The notes: generated by a model not told the origin, from the letters alone. A stretch of 64,000 nucleotides of DNA from Bacillota bacterium (GCA_023411555.1 JAEYOQ010000059.1:1-64000), one strand, 5' to 3'; shown: positions 8,031 to 16,803, counted from the stretch's first letter. Program-made: numbers and translations.

Positions 8031-8966
8031 ATGAATTACACAAATCAAAGAATTGCATATGGAAACACATTAGTAGAACTTGGAAAAGAAAATGACAGAA
8101 TAGTTGTACTTGATGCTGACCTTTGTGCCTCTACTATGGGAAAACTATTTGAGGTAGCTTATCCGGACCGCCACATTGAGATGGGAATTGCAGAGGCGGA
8201 CATGGCATCTGCTTCAGCAGGCTTGGCACAGACAGGTAAGATCCCATTTGCTAATTCATTTGCAGTATTTGCAGTAGGTCGTGCATATGATCAGATCCGT
8301 CAGACGATAGCGATTGGTAAGCTTAATGTAAAAGTAGTTGGTTCCTCCGCAGGGCTCTCTGATTTTGGAGACGGTGCGACTCACCAAAGCATTGAAGACA
8401 TAGCGATTATGCGTGCACTGCCCAATATGGTTGTAATATGTCCGGCTGATGCCAATGAAGCTGTGGAAGCAACCAAGGCGATTACAGAATATAACGGACC
8501 AGTCTATATGCGTTTAAACCGCAATGATTATGATAATGTTACCGAAGCAGGAAAACCATTTAAGATTGGTGAACCTACCGTATTAAAAGAAGGTAACGAT
8601 GTTGTTGTTTTTGCAACAGGATATATGGTTGGTCTTGCTCTTAAGGCGGCTGAGGAGCTAAAAGATACAGTATCTGTGAAGGTTGTAAATGTAAGCACTA
8701 TTAAGCCTCTAAATAATAATAAAATTATTGAGTTGGCAAAAGATTGCAAGGCAGTAGTAACAGCAGAGGAACATAGTGTGATCGGAGGATTAGGCGGAGC
8801 CATTGCCGAAGCTCTCTGTAAATCCTGTAAGCCTATTGAGTTCATTGGGGTAAAAGATGTCTTTGGCTGTAGTGCACATAATTATTTTGAGCTACTGGAG
8901 CATTACAATTTAACTCAGGAAAACGTTGCAAAGACCATTGAGAATATGTACATTTCCTACAAATAA
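8031..8966 (+). CDS. Transketolase, C-terminal (pyrimidine-binding) subunit
   Basis: The second half of the split transketolase, 311 residues. It carries the catalytic glutamate region (HIEMGIAEADM) that activates the thiazolium, the aromatic pocket around FANSFAVFAVGRAYDQIR, and the GDGATHQSIEDIA histidine loop. The C-terminal third is the transketolase C-domain. GGAGGT precedes the ATG. It must pair with the 7187 gene product to be active. The sequence does not reveal the donor ketose; a deoxyxylulose-phosphate synthase role is unlikely because that enzyme is a single long chain. Confidence 0.9.
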   Translation: MNYTNQRIAYGNTLVELGKENDRIVVLDADLCASTMGKLFEVAYPDRHIEMGIAEADMASASAGLAQTGKIPFANSFAVFAVGRAYDQIRQTIAIGKLNVKVVGSSAGLSDFGDGATHQSIEDIAIMRALPNMVVICPADANEAVEATKAITEYNGPVYMRLNRNDYDNVTEAGKPFKIGEPTVLKEGNDVVVFATGYMVGLALKAAEELKDTVSVKVVNVSTIKPLNNNKIIELAKDCKAVVTAEEHSVIGGLGGAIAEALCKSCKPIEFIGVKDVFGCSAHNYFELLEHYNLTQENVAKTIENMYISYK

Positions 8967-8989
8967 TACAGGAGCAGGAGGATAATCAA

Positions 8990-9874
8990 GTGAAAATAGG
9001 ATTTATCGGACTAGGAATCATGGGAAAACCTATGGTAAAAAATCTATTAAAGGCAGGCCATGAGGTTGTTGTATATGATATTGTAAAAGAGAATATAGAT
9101 CTCTCGGTTTCAGACGGAGCAAGGGCAGCTGAAACAGTGAAAGCTTTGGCTGAAGAGTGTAGCATTATTATCACAATGTTACCGAATGGCCCTCATGTAA
9201 AATCAGTAGTTATGGGCGATAACGGTGTACTGGAGGGTGCAAAAGCCGGTACAATTTTAATTGATATGAGCTCAATCGCTCCTTTGGTTTCCCAAGAAAT
9301 TGAAAAGAAATGCGCTGAAAAGGGCATTAGAATGCTGGATGCTCCTGTATCCGGCGGAGAGCCTAAAGCAATTGATGGAACCTTATCTATCATGGTTGGT
9401 GGAGAAAAGGAAGTCTTTGATGAGGTTTATGATATATTGATGGCTATGGGTGCCAGTGCTGTATTATGCGGACGTATTGGAGCGGGAAACACAACTAAGC
9501 TTGCCAACCAGATTATAGTTGCACTCAATATAGCAGCTGTCTCTGAAGCACTGACGCTAAGTACAATGGCAGATGTGGATCCTATCAAGGTCTTTGATGC
9601 GATTAAGGGTGGCCTGGCTGGCTCTACGGTTATGAACGCAAAAGTACCAATGATTACAGAGGGGAACTTTAAACCGGGCTTTAAGATTGATCTTCATATA
9701 AAAGATTTGAATAATGCGATAGAAACCGGACATAGTGTTGGTGCCCCACTTCCCTTAACTGCTATCGTTATGGAAATGCTACAGAACCTTCACGCTAGTG
9801 GTTGTGGGCAGGAGGATCATAGTGCAATCGCAAAATTCTATGAAAAGATTTCTGGGACTGAAATTAGAAAATAG
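8990..9874 (+). CDS. Beta-hydroxyacid dehydrogenase (tartronate semialdehyde reductase-like)
   Basis: A dehydrogenase of 294 residues in the GarR / 3-hydroxyisobutyrate dehydrogenase family. The Rossmann motif GLGIMGKPM lies at residues 7-15, the substrate-binding loop is DAPVSGGEPKA (about 117-127) and the catalytic lysine is K170 in GNTTKLANQ. The start is GTG at 8990 after GGAGGA. Family members reduce tartronate semialdehyde to D-glycerate or oxidise 3-hydroxyisobutyrate. The glycerate 2-kinase gene nearby favours glycerate formation. That makes this the step linking the transketolase by-product to lower glycolysis, by inference. Confidence 0.85.
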   Translation: MKIGFIGLGIMGKPMVKNLLKAGHEVVVYDIVKENIDLSVSDGARAAETVKALAEECSIIITMLPNGPHVKSVVMGDNGVLEGAKAGTILIDMSSIAPLVSQEIEKKCAEKGIRMLDAPVSGGEPKAIDGTLSIMVGGEKEVFDEVYDILMAMGASAVLCGRIGAGNTTKLANQIIVALNIAAVSEALTLSTMADVDPIKVFDAIKGGLAGSTVMNAKVPMITEGNFKPGFKIDLHIKDLNNAIETGHSVGAPLPLTAIVMEMLQNLHASGCGQEDHSAIAKFYEKISGTEIRK

Positions 9875-9900
9875 CAGGCAAGCGAATAAGGAGGATGCAA

Positions 9901-10710
9901 ATGAGTATTAATTCATACTTAGAGAAGATGTTTTCTCTTGAGGGTAAGACAGTGATGTTCACTGGTGCGGCTGGAGGCATCGGAAGTGAAGTCGCAATGG
10001 GAATGGCCAAAGCCGGAGCTCATGTAGCATTGTGTGATATCAATGTCGAGCAGCTTGCTATAATACAACAGAAGATAAGCGATGAAGGCGGTAAGGCCAC
10101 TAGCTTCTTACTGGATATTACTAATATGGATAATATTCAAAAATGTGTGGATAGAGTAGGAGACATCAATGGTAGAATAGATGTGTTAGTCAACTGTGCC
10201 GGCGTTAATAAGCGGGAGGGTTTTGCAGATGTAGAGGAGGCTACCTACGACAGAATTATGAATATTAATCTGAAGGGTGTGTTCTTTGTATCTCAAGCGG
10301 TAGCCCATTATATGAAAAAGCAAAATAGCGGAAGCATTATCAATATTGGCTCCCATAATACAGGTTGGATTCTAGGCGGCTGCTCTGTTTATGGAGCTAC
10401 CAAATCCGGTGTCTTATCATTGACAAAATCAATGTCTGTTGAGTGGGCAAAGTATAATATTCGTGCAAACTGTGTAAGTCCCGGTCATATAAAAACAGCA
10501 TTGACAGAAGCAACCTGGGCACATCCTGAACGATCCAAATACTTACTTGACCGCATCGCAATGAATAGGCCAGGATATCCGGAGGACATAACAGGTGTTT
10601 GCTTATTGCTGGCATCGGATGCTTCCTCCTACATAACAGGCTGTGAATATCGAGTTGATGGTGGATGTATGAGTGGTGGCCAGCCCTGGCCTTATGATAC
10701 GGCCTTCTAA
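9901..10710 (+). CDS. Short-chain dehydrogenase/reductase (gluconate 5-dehydrogenase-like)
   Basis: A classical SDR of 269 residues. The cofactor motif TGAAGGIG lies at residues 21-28, NCAG at 98-101, and the catalytic residues are S151, Y164 and K168 (YGATK). AAGGAGG at 9888-9894 abuts an ATG at 9895, so I chose the ATG at 9901, 6 nt away. It is the last gene of the operon before a terminator. With the zinc dehydrogenase at 6142 it may interconvert two epimers through a keto intermediate, or oxidise a second substrate. Exact chemistry is unknown. Confidence 0.87.
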   Translation: MSINSYLEKMFSLEGKTVMFTGAAGGIGSEVAMGMAKAGAHVALCDINVEQLAIIQQKISDEGGKATSFLLDITNMDNIQKCVDRVGDINGRIDVLVNCAGVNKREGFADVEEATYDRIMNINLKGVFFVSQAVAHYMKKQNSGSIINIGSHNTGWILGGCSVYGATKSGVLSLTKSMSVEWAKYNIRANCVSPGHIKTALTEATWAHPERSKYLLDRIAMNRPGYPEDITGVCLLLASDASSYITGCEYRVDGGCMSGGQPWPYDTAF

Positions 10711-10794
10711 ATTCTCCTCCATATACAAGTGAATAACAGAATAATCGTTGATAATTCCATCTCAAGCTTCCTGGTCTCAACGATTGTATGATAG

Positions 10795-10829
10795 AAAAAG
10801 GTATCGTAAATGAGTACGATACCTTTTTC
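10795..10829. terminator. Intrinsic terminator of the catabolic operon
   Basis: A 14-bp stem (AAAAAGGTATCGTA and its complement) with a 6-nt loop ends in TTTTT. Just upstream, 10,741-10,790 forms a second hairpin from ATAATCGTTGA and TCAACGATTGTAT. No gene is visible from 10,830 to 10,983; that stretch holds only the approach to the next promoter and a start-stop codon pair (ATGTAA) near 10,961. Confidence 0.85.
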
Positions 10830-10983
10830 TATATATTGATACAGAGGAAAGAGATGTACTAAGCAGATAAAGTGGATTGATTGGAGCATACCAGGGAGAA
10901 AACGAGAAGAGTAGATGGCAGATTAAGCGGGTGTTGACGATCAATAAGAGGTGGTGAAATATGTAAAAAAACGAGGATTTGAA

Positions 10984-11012
10984 TTGACAACTTTTAATAT
11001 ATCAAGTAAGAT
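10984..11012 (+). promoter_or_regulatory. Sigma-A promoter of the second GntR gene
   Basis: A perfect TTGACA (10,984-10,989), a 17-bp spacer and TAAGAT (11,007-11,012). The transcript would begin near 11,019, inside the operator described next. Confidence 0.75.
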
Positions 11013-11014
11013 AG

Positions 11015-11025
11015 TTGTGCTACAA
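11015..11025. promoter_or_regulatory. FadR-type GntR operator over the start point
   Basis: TTGTGCTACAA matches TNGTNNNACNA exactly and overlaps the predicted transcription start. It is the same site type as the two before the first regulator, so either paralogue might bind all three. Autorepression is inferred. Confidence 0.65.
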
Positions 11026-11107
11026 GTATACAAGCATACAACGTATAGCTAAGAATAGTGATATTTATTATCTTTATAATGATAGAAGAAGGAGTTGTTA
11101 TAGTTAT

Positions 11108-11788
11108 ATGAAAATTCAACCTGTAAAAAAAATTAATATAAGTGATCAGGTTTATGAACAGCTAAAGGAGCAATTAATTAACGGTGTATGGAAACCAGGG
11201 GATAAAATACCATCAGAGAATGAGCTGGTAGCTCTGTTTAATGTTAGTAGAGTGACTGTTAGACAGGCCCTTTCTAAACTTATTACCTTGGGATTATTAG
11301 AGACGAAACTGGGCGAAGGTACATTTGTAAAAGAAATTACTCCCGGTGTGTATATGAAAGAAATGATTCCTTACATTTACCTGAACAAAGATTCTTTTCG
11401 AGAGGTATTGGAATTCCGTTTAGTGATTGAGGTTGAAACAGCCGGAATAGCAGCAGAGAAGATTACGGAGAAAGATATAGCACGTCTTGAGAAATGTCTA
11501 AATAGAATGATTGAATTTAAAGACGAGCTAGAAAAATATGTACATGAGGATTTGCATTTTCATATGATAATCGCAAAAAGCACGAAGAATTCCTTAATTA
11601 TACAAGTAAATAATATTGTAAGGGAAATAATTCGTGAAACAATAAAAAACGTTACAGAAGAGATTGGGATCGAGGTCGGTCTAAAATATCATAAGCTTTT
11701 GATTGATTCATTCAAACAAAGAGATGCTGAAATGGCAAAAAAAATGATGAGAGAGCATCTTCAACAAGCAGTTATAAGGTTCAATTAA
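11108..11788 (+). CDS. Second GntR family regulator, FCD subfamily
   Basis: A regulator of 226 residues, paralogous to the one at 529 over its whole length. The winged helix covers about residues 8-75 (KIPSENELVALFNVSRVTVR). The FCD domain follows, with D148, H152, H195 and H217 in the ligand or metal positions. I start it at the ATG at 11,108, because its N-terminus (MKIQPVKKINIS) then aligns with the paralogue; the longer open frame upstream runs into the operator. GAAGGAG lies 13 nt upstream, slightly distant. Two FCD regulators at the two ends of one island suggest control by two ligands or of two transcripts. Confidence 0.87.
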   Translation: MKIQPVKKINISDQVYEQLKEQLINGVWKPGDKIPSENELVALFNVSRVTVRQALSKLITLGLLETKLGEGTFVKEITPGVYMKEMIPYIYLNKDSFREVLEFRLVIEVETAGIAAEKITEKDIARLEKCLNRMIEFKDELEKYVHEDLHFHMIIAKSTKNSLIIQVNNIVREIIRETIKNVTEEIGIEVGLKYHKLLIDSFKQRDAEMAKKMMREHLQQAVIRFN

Positions 11789-11810
11789 TATAGAATAAAA
11801 CCGAAATTTA

Positions 11811-11856
11811 GAGCCAGACACCGATAATTAATTACATCGGTGACTGGCTCCTTTTA
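11811..11856. terminator. Bidirectional terminator between convergent genes
   Basis: A 15-bp stem with one mismatch (GAGCCAGACACCGAT and its partner at 11,836-11,850) is followed by TTTT. It separates the regulator gene from the convergent glycerate kinase gene. Confidence 0.8.
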
Positions 11857-11887
11857 GTGTACGCACCTAGCGGGTACACGTTTCAAA

Positions 11888-13120
11888 TTATCTTTTAATT
11901 AGTAAAACAGATAAATCATTTACATTTGTGCCGGTAGGACCTGTGACAATAAGTCCATTGCAGGCTTTTAAACCGTGATAGGCGTCATTCTCTTCAAGTA
12001 CCTGGTGGACATCAATACCACTATCAGAAAGAACTTGTAATGTGTTACCATCTACATAGCCACCAGCTGCGTCAGTTGGACCATCCGTACCATCAGAACC
12101 GATGGAAAATATCGCTGTATTATCCAAACCGGCGATACCTATGGCAGATCCGAGTGCTAATTCTTGATTTCGACCTCCTAATCCTTTCCCCTTTAGATGA
12201 ACAACAGTCTCGCCGCCTAGAATAAATGCAAGTGATTTCTCAGTATTACTATAATATCTGGCGATGGAACCCAAGAAGCGTCCGGCTTCTCTCGCCTCAC
12301 AATTTAAACTGGTCGTAAGTATTATTGGCTCATATCCTAGTTCCCGGCATTTTTTTTCGGCAGCAGTGCAAAGCTGTGTTACGCTACCCGTTACTTTGGT
12401 GGTTACATTTGCAAGAGTACTGGGGGTTTCAATATGTAATAATTCCTCTATTTCTTGTGATACTTCAATATTATATTTTTTTATAATATCCCAGGCTTGT
12501 TGACAGGTTGAACTATCCGGATAAGCCGGGCCGGAAGCAATCATATCAAGTGGATCTCCGATAATATCGGAAAGAACCACAGAAAAAACCTGAGCAGGCT
12601 CACAAAGCTTTGCAAATTTTCCGCCCTTAACAGCCGATAATCGTTTGCGAATTGTATTCATTTCTACGATGTCTGCTCCACTTGCCAGAAGTTGCTTTGT
12701 AAGAGTCTCCAGCATGTTCTCTGATATGAGAGGTTTCTCAAAAAGCGCAGATCCGCCCCCAGATATCAGAAATAGTACAGTATCCTTCGAAGAGAGCCCT
12801 GTAACTAATTGGATGGCCTGCTCTGTGGCTGCAAAGGAGTTGTGATCCGGAACCGGATGTCCTGCTTCAAATATACGAATTTGGGGCAGGTCTCCCATGG
12901 AATGATCATATTTTGTAATGACTATTCCATCACTAATGCGTTCTCCAAGTAAATCAGAAGCAGCCTTTGCCATAGACCATGCGGCTTTTCCGATTGAAAT
13001 TAGGATTAACTTACCACCACAGAAATCGACACCCTTTAAGGCTTCTTTTACAGCAGTATCAGGCAAAGCCGCTTGAATGGCAGAATCAATAATTTGATGT
13101 ACATCATTTCTAAGACTCAA
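11888..13120 (-). CDS. Glycerate 2-kinase (MOFRL family)
   Basis: A kinase of 410 residues that phosphorylates D-glycerate, in this family to 2-phosphoglycerate. The N-terminal DUF4147 domain contains LISIGKAAWSMAKAA, the glycine-rich FLISGGGSALFE and the VRKRLSAVKGGK-like segment (here IRKRLSAVKGGK). The C-terminal MOFRL domain carries GGRNQELAL and GSDGTDGPTDAAGG. Length matches the family. It lies convergent to the second regulator. It would use the glycerate produced by the beta-hydroxyacid dehydrogenase, although it has its own promoter. Older annotations call this family hydroxypyruvate reductase; the kinase role is better supported. Confidence 0.88.
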   Translation of the reverse strand: MSLRNDVHQIIDSAIQAALPDTAVKEALKGVDFCGGKLILISIGKAAWSMAKAASDLLGERISDGIVITKYDHSMGDLPQIRIFEAGHPVPDHNSFAATEQAIQLVTGLSSKDTVLFLISGGGSALFEKPLISENMLETLTKQLLASGADIVEMNTIRKRLSAVKGGKFAKLCEPAQVFSVVLSDIIGDPLDMIASGPAYPDSSTCQQAWDIIKKYNIEVSQEIEELLHIETPSTLANVTTKVTGSVTQLCTAAEKKCRELGYEPIILTTSLNCEAREAGRFLGSIARYYSNTEKSLAFILGGETVVHLKGKGLGGRNQELALGSAIGIAGLDNTAIFSIGSDGTDGPTDAAGGYVDGNTLQVLSDSGIDVHQVLEENDAYHGLKACNGLIVTGPTGTNVNDLSVLLIKR

Positions 13121-13207
13121 GACATATCCTCCATATTAGTTAATATAAGTTTCATTATCGGGAGATTACTCTCTGAAGTATCAAAATATTACCAATAACT
13201 CAATAAT

Positions 13208-13236
13208 ATTATAGATTATTTGGTATAAAAATACAA
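13208..13236 (-). promoter_or_regulatory. Sigma-A promoter of the glycerate kinase gene
   Basis: On the minus strand TTGTAT and TATAAT are 17 bp apart, giving a leader of about 80 nt. No FadR-type operator match is seen beside it. Confidence 0.55.
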
Positions 13237-13476
13237 TATAAATCAGTGTGAATTATAACTTTAATGGTAGAAATTCATAAATTAAGTATGAAAAAGGATA
13301 ACTATCATGTTACAGATGAATAGGTGGAAAGAATAGGTTATTTACCCTGTGATGATCTTATACATAGCTAAGTAGATTCAAAAGTTGTAGCACTTGATGT
13401 TATAGAGGAAGCAAGGTATAATTAAAAAGAATGAAGTAAAGCTTCAGTAAGGAAGGGCATATCAGGGGGAGAGACG
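13237..13476. other. AT-rich intergenic stretch
   Basis: Between the glycerate kinase promoter and the peptide remnant I see no gene, repeat or strong terminator. A GGGGGAGAG ribosome site at about 13,465-13,473 belongs to the next entry. Confidence 0.5.
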
Positions 13477-13604
13477 ATGACTGGAAAGCGTAATTGTATG
13501 TGGTAGTTTTGATTATTATACTGGTGTGTGGTATAATGGCCTTTGTAGAAGTTGGTCCAGTCAGGAAGATAACGGAACGTTACAGACGTTCTTACTATAT
13601 GTAA
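13477..13604 (+). pseudogene. Small membrane peptide, apparently frameshifted
   Basis: An ATG at 13,477 follows GGGGGAGAG by 3-4 nt but its frame stops after nine codons (MTGKRNCMW). A different frame, opening at GTG 13,500 and ending at 13,604, encodes 34 residues: a very hydrophobic run (VVVLIIILVCGIMAFVEVG) followed by a basic tail (RKITERYRRSYYM). Joining the two would give a one-helix membrane peptide of about 42 residues. Possible explanations are a one-base indel, a programmed shift, or a start at a non-AUG codon. I do not recognise the family. Confidence 0.35.
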
Positions 13605-13659
13605 AAGCACGAACGAAAAGAGTGAGGCATAATAAATTAGTAAGAAAAGGGTGGTTGTC

Positions 13660-14292
13660 ATGTTATCAGAAGATAAAAAGATGAAATATATATATGTAGT
13701 ATTCGTATCGACCAATACATTTATGGGAAAAGGGATTCGTCTGTTTACCAGAAATAAATATAGCCATGTTACTATAGCGTTTGACCGGAATCTGGGATCC
13801 ATGTACTCCTTTGCCAGATACCATATTAATTCACCGATCTACGGAGGCTTTGTAGTGGAACGACCCGGTCGTTATCTTCATGGAGAGAAGGATGTTCTGG
13901 TGAAGATTTGTGAGATACCCCTCGAACAGGAGGAGTATGACCGGATTCGCTCTGAGGTAGAATATTTTCAGCAGAACCATAAAGTGATGCTCTATAATAC
14001 TATCAATGCTCTTTTGTCCTTATTAGGCAAGCGGCTGGATGGTAAGGATATGTACACCTGCTTGGAGTTTGCGACCTATCTTTTACGTTATCCGAGGATG
14101 AATGCGATCCGTGAGTTGGAGCAAAGGCTGGCAGAGTATGTGGTCTATATCGGAAGTCTCCGAGATACCGCTGACTGGAAGCAGGAGCAGATGGAAGACG
14201 ATGAATTCTTTCGCAGGCGTAGAGCAATTGGTATTGCTTATGATACTGTCTATCATTTTCGTAAAGTGGTTCAAAGAGTGTTACATGCTTAG
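13660..14292 (+). CDS. Conserved hypothetical protein (possible papain-fold type)
   Basis: 210 residues, no signal peptide or membrane helix. The N-terminus (YIYVVFVSTNTFMGKGIRLFTRNKYSHVTIAF) with an Asn-Lys-Tyr-Ser-His segment, and the later DMYTCLEFATYLLR with a cysteine, look like the His/Cys regions of small NlpC/P60 or YiiX-type papain-like folds. That is a weak resemblance only. The C-terminus is rich in Arg and Glu. I chose the ATG at 13,660 because AAAAGGGTGG lies directly before it; a GTG at 13,651 overlaps that site. It is followed 34 bp later by the alkyltransferase gene, possibly as one transcript. Confidence 0.7.
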   Translation: MLSEDKKMKYIYVVFVSTNTFMGKGIRLFTRNKYSHVTIAFDRNLGSMYSFARYHINSPIYGGFVVERPGRYLHGEKDVLVKICEIPLEQEEYDRIRSEVEYFQQNHKVMLYNTINALLSLLGKRLDGKDMYTCLEFATYLLRYPRMNAIRELEQRLAEYVVYIGSLRDTADWKQEQMEDDEFFRRRRAIGIAYDTVYHFRKVVQRVLHA

Positions 14293-14326
14293 AACGAGGT
14301 CTATGTTGACTTAGAAAGAGGCGTTT

Positions 14327-14833
14327 ATGAAGGGGTTTTATTATCAAACCAAGCTGGGAAGGCTGTTTATTGCTGAGGATGGGCAGGGAATAGTGGAAGT
14401 TTCGATTGTCAAGGAGAAGGTGGTTGCTTCACTAGAGAATGAGAATATGATAGGAAGAGAAGAGCTGATGAGCTGTGAAATAGAGGAAACATCACTGATA
14501 CAGGAAGCGGCAAGACAGCTGATGGAATACTTTGATGGGAGGCGTAAGGAATTCTCCATATGCTTGAATCCGAAGGGTACTGATTTTCAGAAAAGAGTGT
14601 GGGATGCCTTAAAAACAATCCCTTACGGTGAAACCCGAAGCTATAAGCAGATTGCCGAAGCGGTAGGGAATAAGAAAGCCAGCCGAGCGGTTGGTATGGC
14701 AAATCATCATAATCCCATAATGTGTATTATTCCGTGCCACCGAGTAATTGGAGCCAATGGAAGTCTGGTCGGTTATGCAGGAGGTCTTGATATGAAAGCA
14801 ACGCTACTTTCGATGGAGCAGTCTGGCATGTAG
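14327..14833 (+). CDS. ogt: Methylated-DNA--protein-cysteine methyltransferase
   Basis: A DNA repair protein of 168 residues that moves a methyl group from O6-methylguanine in DNA to its own cysteine in a single-use reaction. The active site PCHRVIG is present with C137 as acceptor. The helix-turn-helix-like RSYKQIAEAVGNKKASRAVGMA, carrying the arginine finger, precedes it. The N-terminal ribonuclease-like domain covers about residues 1-80. The length suits the Ogt class without the Ada regulatory domain. A ribosome site (AAAGAGG) is adequate. Confidence 0.93.
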   Translation: MKGFYYQTKLGRLFIAEDGQGIVEVSIVKEKVVASLENENMIGREELMSCEIEETSLIQEAARQLMEYFDGRRKEFSICLNPKGTDFQKRVWDALKTIPYGETRSYKQIAEAVGNKKASRAVGMANHHNPIMCIIPCHRVIGANGSLVGYAGGLDMKATLLSMEQSGM

Positions 14834-14925
14834 AATAAGATTGATATGACAGGCAGTATATTAATGCTAAAACTTTAATACAATAAGATAAATATCAACA
14901 AAACACATAGAAAGGAAGAATAGGA

Positions 14926-16680
14926 ATGAATAAAGAATGGTCACTAGATGTGTTATATAAGGGCTTTCAAGATGAGCAATATATAAAAGATAAAGCGGGG
15001 CTTCAGGCCTTAACCGAGGAGCTTACTAATTTTAGTGAAGGTTTAAAAGAGGAAAGCAACGAAGAAGCAATATTATTGAAAGCTATTGATTATATGGAGC
15101 AGTTTCAATTACTGAGAACAAGATTGAGCTATTATGTAGCATTAAGACAGTCTGTAAATACTTCTGACAGTGAGACTGTGAATGAAATGAATGCCATTGA
15201 AAAGCAGTTAAGCTTATCCTCAAAGCCTATGGCTGTTATTAATAAGTATATCGCCGGTATTAAGAATCTGGAAGGCTATATGAATCAACATCCGAAGCTG
15301 AAGGAATACGAATACTTATTAACTGAGATAAAGAAGGAAGCAAAGCATCTGTTAAGTGATAATGTGGAGGATGTGATTGCAAAGCTTAATATCAGTGCAG
15401 GCTCTGCTTGGGGTAGTATGCAAAGCTTCTTAACCTCAACCCTGGAGGTAGAATACCGGGACAATATCATAAGCTTTTCGGAGGTTCGTAATAAGGCTCA
15501 TAGCGAGGATGTCGAGGTACGTAAGGACGCATTTGCGGCAGAATTGAAGGCCTTGGAGAAGATTAAGGATGCGGTAAGCTTCTCCCTGAACAATATTAAG
15601 ACCCAGGTAAATACCATCTGTGAGCTCAGAGGCTATGCGTCACCCTTAGACATGACCCTGGATCAGGCTAAGATGAAGCGAGAGACCCTTGAAGCGATGT
15701 TAGAGGCAATTCGTGAAGCTTTACCCTCCTTCCATAAATATTTAAAGCATAAGGCAAAAATCATGGGTCATGAGAAAGGGTTACCCTGGTATGATCTGTT
15801 TGCGCCGATTGGAGAGACGACAACCAAATTCACCGTAGAAGAATCAAAGGATTATTTACTGAAGCATTTCAGAGGCTTTGCGAAGGATCTGGCTGATATG
15901 GTAGAAGAGGCTTACGACCAGGAATGGATTGATTTCTTCCCTCATAAGGGAAAGGTTGGCGGTGCTTTCTGTGAGAATTTGCCCTTTGCAAAGCAGAGTC
16001 GTATTCTTACCAACTTCACCGGTTCCTTAAGTGATGTGGTAACCCTGGCTCATGAACTTGGTCATGCTTATCATGGACTTAATATTCAGGACCATCTTCC
16101 ACTTAATGTTGATTACAGTATGCCTGTTGCAGAGACTGCCTCCACCTTTAATGAAGCAATTATTATGGAAGCAGCTATTAGAGAGTCTGATGGAAGAGAG
16201 AAGCTTGCTTTGATTGAGAGTCAGCTTCAGGATGTAACCCAGATAATCTGTGATATTTACTCTAGGTATCTCTTTGAAACAGCTGTTTTTGATCGCTGTA
16301 AGACAGGCTTTTTATTCGCGGATGAGTTGAAGGAGATTATGCTGAGTGCGCAGAAGACAGCCTATGGTGATGGACTTGATCATGATTATCTCCATCCCTA
16401 TATGTGGGTGTTAAAGGGTCACTATTACTCCGAGAATCTCAGCTTCTATAACTTCCCTTATGCCTTTGGTGGCTTATTTGCAAGAGGTTTATATGAGAAA
16501 TATAAGACAGAGGGAGAAGCCTTTATTCCGAAATACCGTGCATTACTGAAAGCAACCACTGTCATGAGTGTGGAGGACGCTGCGAAACAGGCTGAAATTA
16601 ATCTGGAGGATCCCCAGTTCTGGAGAACTAGCCTTAAGACAATTGAGGCGTTGATTGATCAATTTGTTTCTTTAGCATAA
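14926..16680 (+). CDS. pepF: M3 family oligoendopeptidase (PepF type)
   Basis: A cytoplasmic zinc metallopeptidase of 584 residues that cuts short peptides. The catalytic HELGH lies at residues 376-380, and the third zinc ligand is expected in the downstream segment ETASTFNEAIIM. Residues 1-190 form the oligopeptidase F N-terminal helical domain. Length and sequence fit the M3 oligoendopeptidase clade. It stands alone with AAAGGAAG as ribosome site and ends at a long hairpin. Confidence 0.92.
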   Translation: MNKEWSLDVLYKGFQDEQYIKDKAGLQALTEELTNFSEGLKEESNEEAILLKAIDYMEQFQLLRTRLSYYVALRQSVNTSDSETVNEMNAIEKQLSLSSKPMAVINKYIAGIKNLEGYMNQHPKLKEYEYLLTEIKKEAKHLLSDNVEDVIAKLNISAGSAWGSMQSFLTSTLEVEYRDNIISFSEVRNKAHSEDVEVRKDAFAAELKALEKIKDAVSFSLNNIKTQVNTICELRGYASPLDMTLDQAKMKRETLEAMLEAIREALPSFHKYLKHKAKIMGHEKGLPWYDLFAPIGETTTKFTVEESKDYLLKHFRGFAKDLADMVEEAYDQEWIDFFPHKGKVGGAFCENLPFAKQSRILTNFTGSLSDVVTLAHELGHAYHGLNIQDHLPLNVDYSMPVAETASTFNEAIIMEAAIRESDGREKLALIESQLQDVTQIICDIYSRYLFETAVFDRCKTGFLFADELKEIMLSAQKTAYGDGLDHDYLHPYMWVLKGHYYSENLSFYNFPYAFGGLFARGLYEKYKTEGEAFIPKYRALLKATTVMSVEDAAKQAEINLEDPQFWRTSLKTIEALIDQFVSLA

Positions 16681-16803
16681 AATAATCGGAAGTAACACGC
16701 TGTGCGAGTTCCTCCGATGCCTGTTTACAGACATTATTCTTATGCGAACTCGTCGCCCTTTAATAACAAGCTTATTAAGCTTGCTTACGCACAAATTAGT
16801 AGA

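Noticed and set aside
10397..10780. Open frame of 127 codons on the minus strand
   Set aside because: It lies opposite the SDR gene, has no ribosome site and codes an improbable composition; it is a shadow of the real gene.
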